Origin: Bryobacteraceae bacterium
Lineage (GTDB): Bacteria > Acidobacteriota > Terriglobia > Bryobacterales > Bryobacteraceae
Assembly (NCBI GenBank): GCA_947456995.1
Contig: CANGVB010000176.1
Span: 1 to 7,389, forward strand
DNA: 7,389 nt
Direction: 5' to 3'
The translations under genes and the position numbers were made by a program. The notes beneath the pieces are model-generated. The model did no database searches. It was not told the DNA's origin and was given only the letters and a program-made list of their open reading frames with translations. This document shows positions 6,503 through 7,389 of the stretch, one piece after another. Position 1 is the stretch's first letter. Each line of letters starts with the position of its first letter.

Positions 6503-7389
6503 ATGAGACAGCTAACAGCAGTTCTTGTCGTTTCGATCCTGGCGGGGGCTGCCCCCGAAGAATCCATCGCTCCCCTCGGCAAATACACCCCCGGCGAGCG
6601 CCGCCACTGGGCCTTTCAAGCCCGTCGTGACTCCAACCCCACCGCAACTATCGATACCTATATCCTGGACAGCCTGCGCAAAGCCAACCTCACACCGGCC
6701 CCGGAAGCCGACCGTGCCACCCTCATTCGCCGCGCCACCTACGACCTCCACGGTCTTCCACCTACCCCTGCCGAAACCGAGGCCTTCCTCAACGACAAAT
6801 CCCCCAAGGCTTACGAAAACCTGATCGAGCGTCTTCTGGCCTCCCCGCGCTACGGCGAACAATGGGCCCGCCACTGGCTCGACGTCGTTCGCTTTGCTGA
6901 ATCCGACGGCTACGAATACGACACCCACCGCCCGGATGCCTACCGCTATCGCGACTACGTCATCGAGAGCTTCCAGCACGACAAGCCCTACGACCAGTTC
7001 GTGAAGGAGCAACTCGCCGGCGACGAAGTCGACCCCTCCACGCCCACCCTCCTCATCGCCAGTGGCTTCAACCGTCTTGGTCCCCTCCGCAAAAACGCCG
7101 GCAATCAGGAAGTTGCTAGTTCCCGCAACGAAGTCCTCACCGAGATGACCAATATCGTTGGTGCCGCCTTCCTCGGCGTAACCGTAGGTTGCGCCCGCTG
7201 CCACGATCACAAATTCGACCCCTTCCGTCAATCCGATTACTACCGTATCCAGGGCTACTTCTCACAAACCCACAGCCGCGACGTGATCATCGCCACCCCC
7301 GAACAACAAGCCGCTCACAAAGCGATCCTCGACCCGATCGAAGCTGAAATCAAAACCCTTCGCGCCAACATGCGCAAAGCTACCGAAGA
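6503..7389 (+). CDS. DUF1549 (PSCyt2) exported c-type cytochrome-like protein, 3' end cut by window edge
   Basis: The first 295 codons from ATG 6503 are present and the frame stays open to the window end. Residues 1-16 (MRQLTAVLVVSILAGA) look like a signal peptide. From about residue 35 (HWAFQARRDSNP, then DTYILDSLRKANLTPAPEADR, LIRRATYDLHGLPPTP, LLASPRYGEQWARHWLDVVRF) the sequence follows DUF1549 closely. GCARCHDHKFDP at 229-240 holds a CxxCH haem c attachment motif (C230, C233, H234), conserved in this family. Full-length members continue into a DUF1553 (PSD1) domain, and a DUF1501 gene often lies next door; both would be beyond this window. No PSCyt1-type cytochrome domain precedes DUF1549. 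Family members are periplasmic and linked to polysaccharide or sulfated-glycan use in Planctomycetes, but their biochemistry is poorly defined. No clear ribosome binding site precedes the ATG. Third codon positions are strongly C-rich, unlike the leftmost gene. Confidence 0.93.
   Translation, partial: MRQLTAVLVVSILAGAAPEESIAPLGKYTPGERRHWAFQARRDSNPTATIDTYILDSLRKANLTPAPEADRATLIRRATYDLHGLPPTPAETEAFLNDKSPKAYENLIERLLASPRYGEQWARHWLDVVRFAESDGYEYDTHRPDAYRYRDYVIESFQHDKPYDQFVKEQLAGDEVDPSTPTLLIASGFNRLGPLRKNAGNQEVASSRNEVLTEMTNIVGAAFLGVTVGCARCHDHKFDPFRQSDYYRIQGYFSQTHSRDVIIATPEQQAAHKAILDPIEAEIKTLRANMRKATE

Noticed and set aside
6512..7231. Long minus-strand open frame (239 codons) opposite the DUF1549 gene
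   Set aside because: Its Val/Gly/Ala-rich translation is what antisense of strongly C-ending codons gives; the plus-strand frame matches a known family throughout.

Overview
The window looks like a chromosomal piece of an Acidobacteriota genome, most likely from the Solibacter/Bryobacter side. Three things suggest this: an S46 dipeptidyl-peptidase, a TonB-like protein whose linker carries acidobacterial-style phenylalanine/glycine repeats, and a DUF1549 (PSCyt2) exported cytochrome of the kind common in Solibacter, Planctomycetes and Verrucomicrobia. This placement rests on recalled family distributions, not on a search. No tRNA, rRNA, CRISPR array, transposase or phage gene is visible.

Layout, left to right. 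(1) Positions 1-1180, minus strand: the first 393 codons of a gene that runs off the left edge. It resembles the circularly permuted ATP-grasp / glutathionylspermidine-synthase-like family, but its expected nucleotide-binding lysine and glycine loop look eroded. (2) A divergent intergenic region (1181-1298) with a nested inverted repeat. (3) 1299-3359, plus strand: a complete secreted S46 serine dipeptidyl-peptidase with the His, Asp and Ser motifs intact. (4) After a 9-base convergent gap come two minus-strand genes that share a 4-base GTGA overlap. Upstream (6166-4379) is a Tat-exported protein with a LolA-like middle region and an M48-type metalloprotease region whose HExxH has become MExxH. 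Downstream (4382-3369) is a TonB-like periplasm-spanning protein. (5) A 336-base divergent intergenic region contains a three-copy 12-bp tandem repeat that supplies the GTG start codons of the Tat protein, plus a lone fourth copy. (6) 6503-7389, plus strand: the first 295 codons of a DUF1549 c-type cytochrome-like protein with a single CxxCH, running off the right edge.

Four of the five genes encode proteins predicted to be exported or anchored in the envelope. The S46 enzyme would release dipeptides outside the cytoplasm. The TonB-like protein would couple the inner membrane to outer-membrane receptors. The overlapping Tat/M48-like gene is probably co-translated with it, so the pair may be an envelope module. 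The most unusual point is that two enzyme-like proteins, the M48-like and the ATP-grasp-like, both appear to lack key active-site residues. No complete novel system can be demonstrated from this window alone, but the M48-like/TonB-like pair is the best candidate for follow-up.
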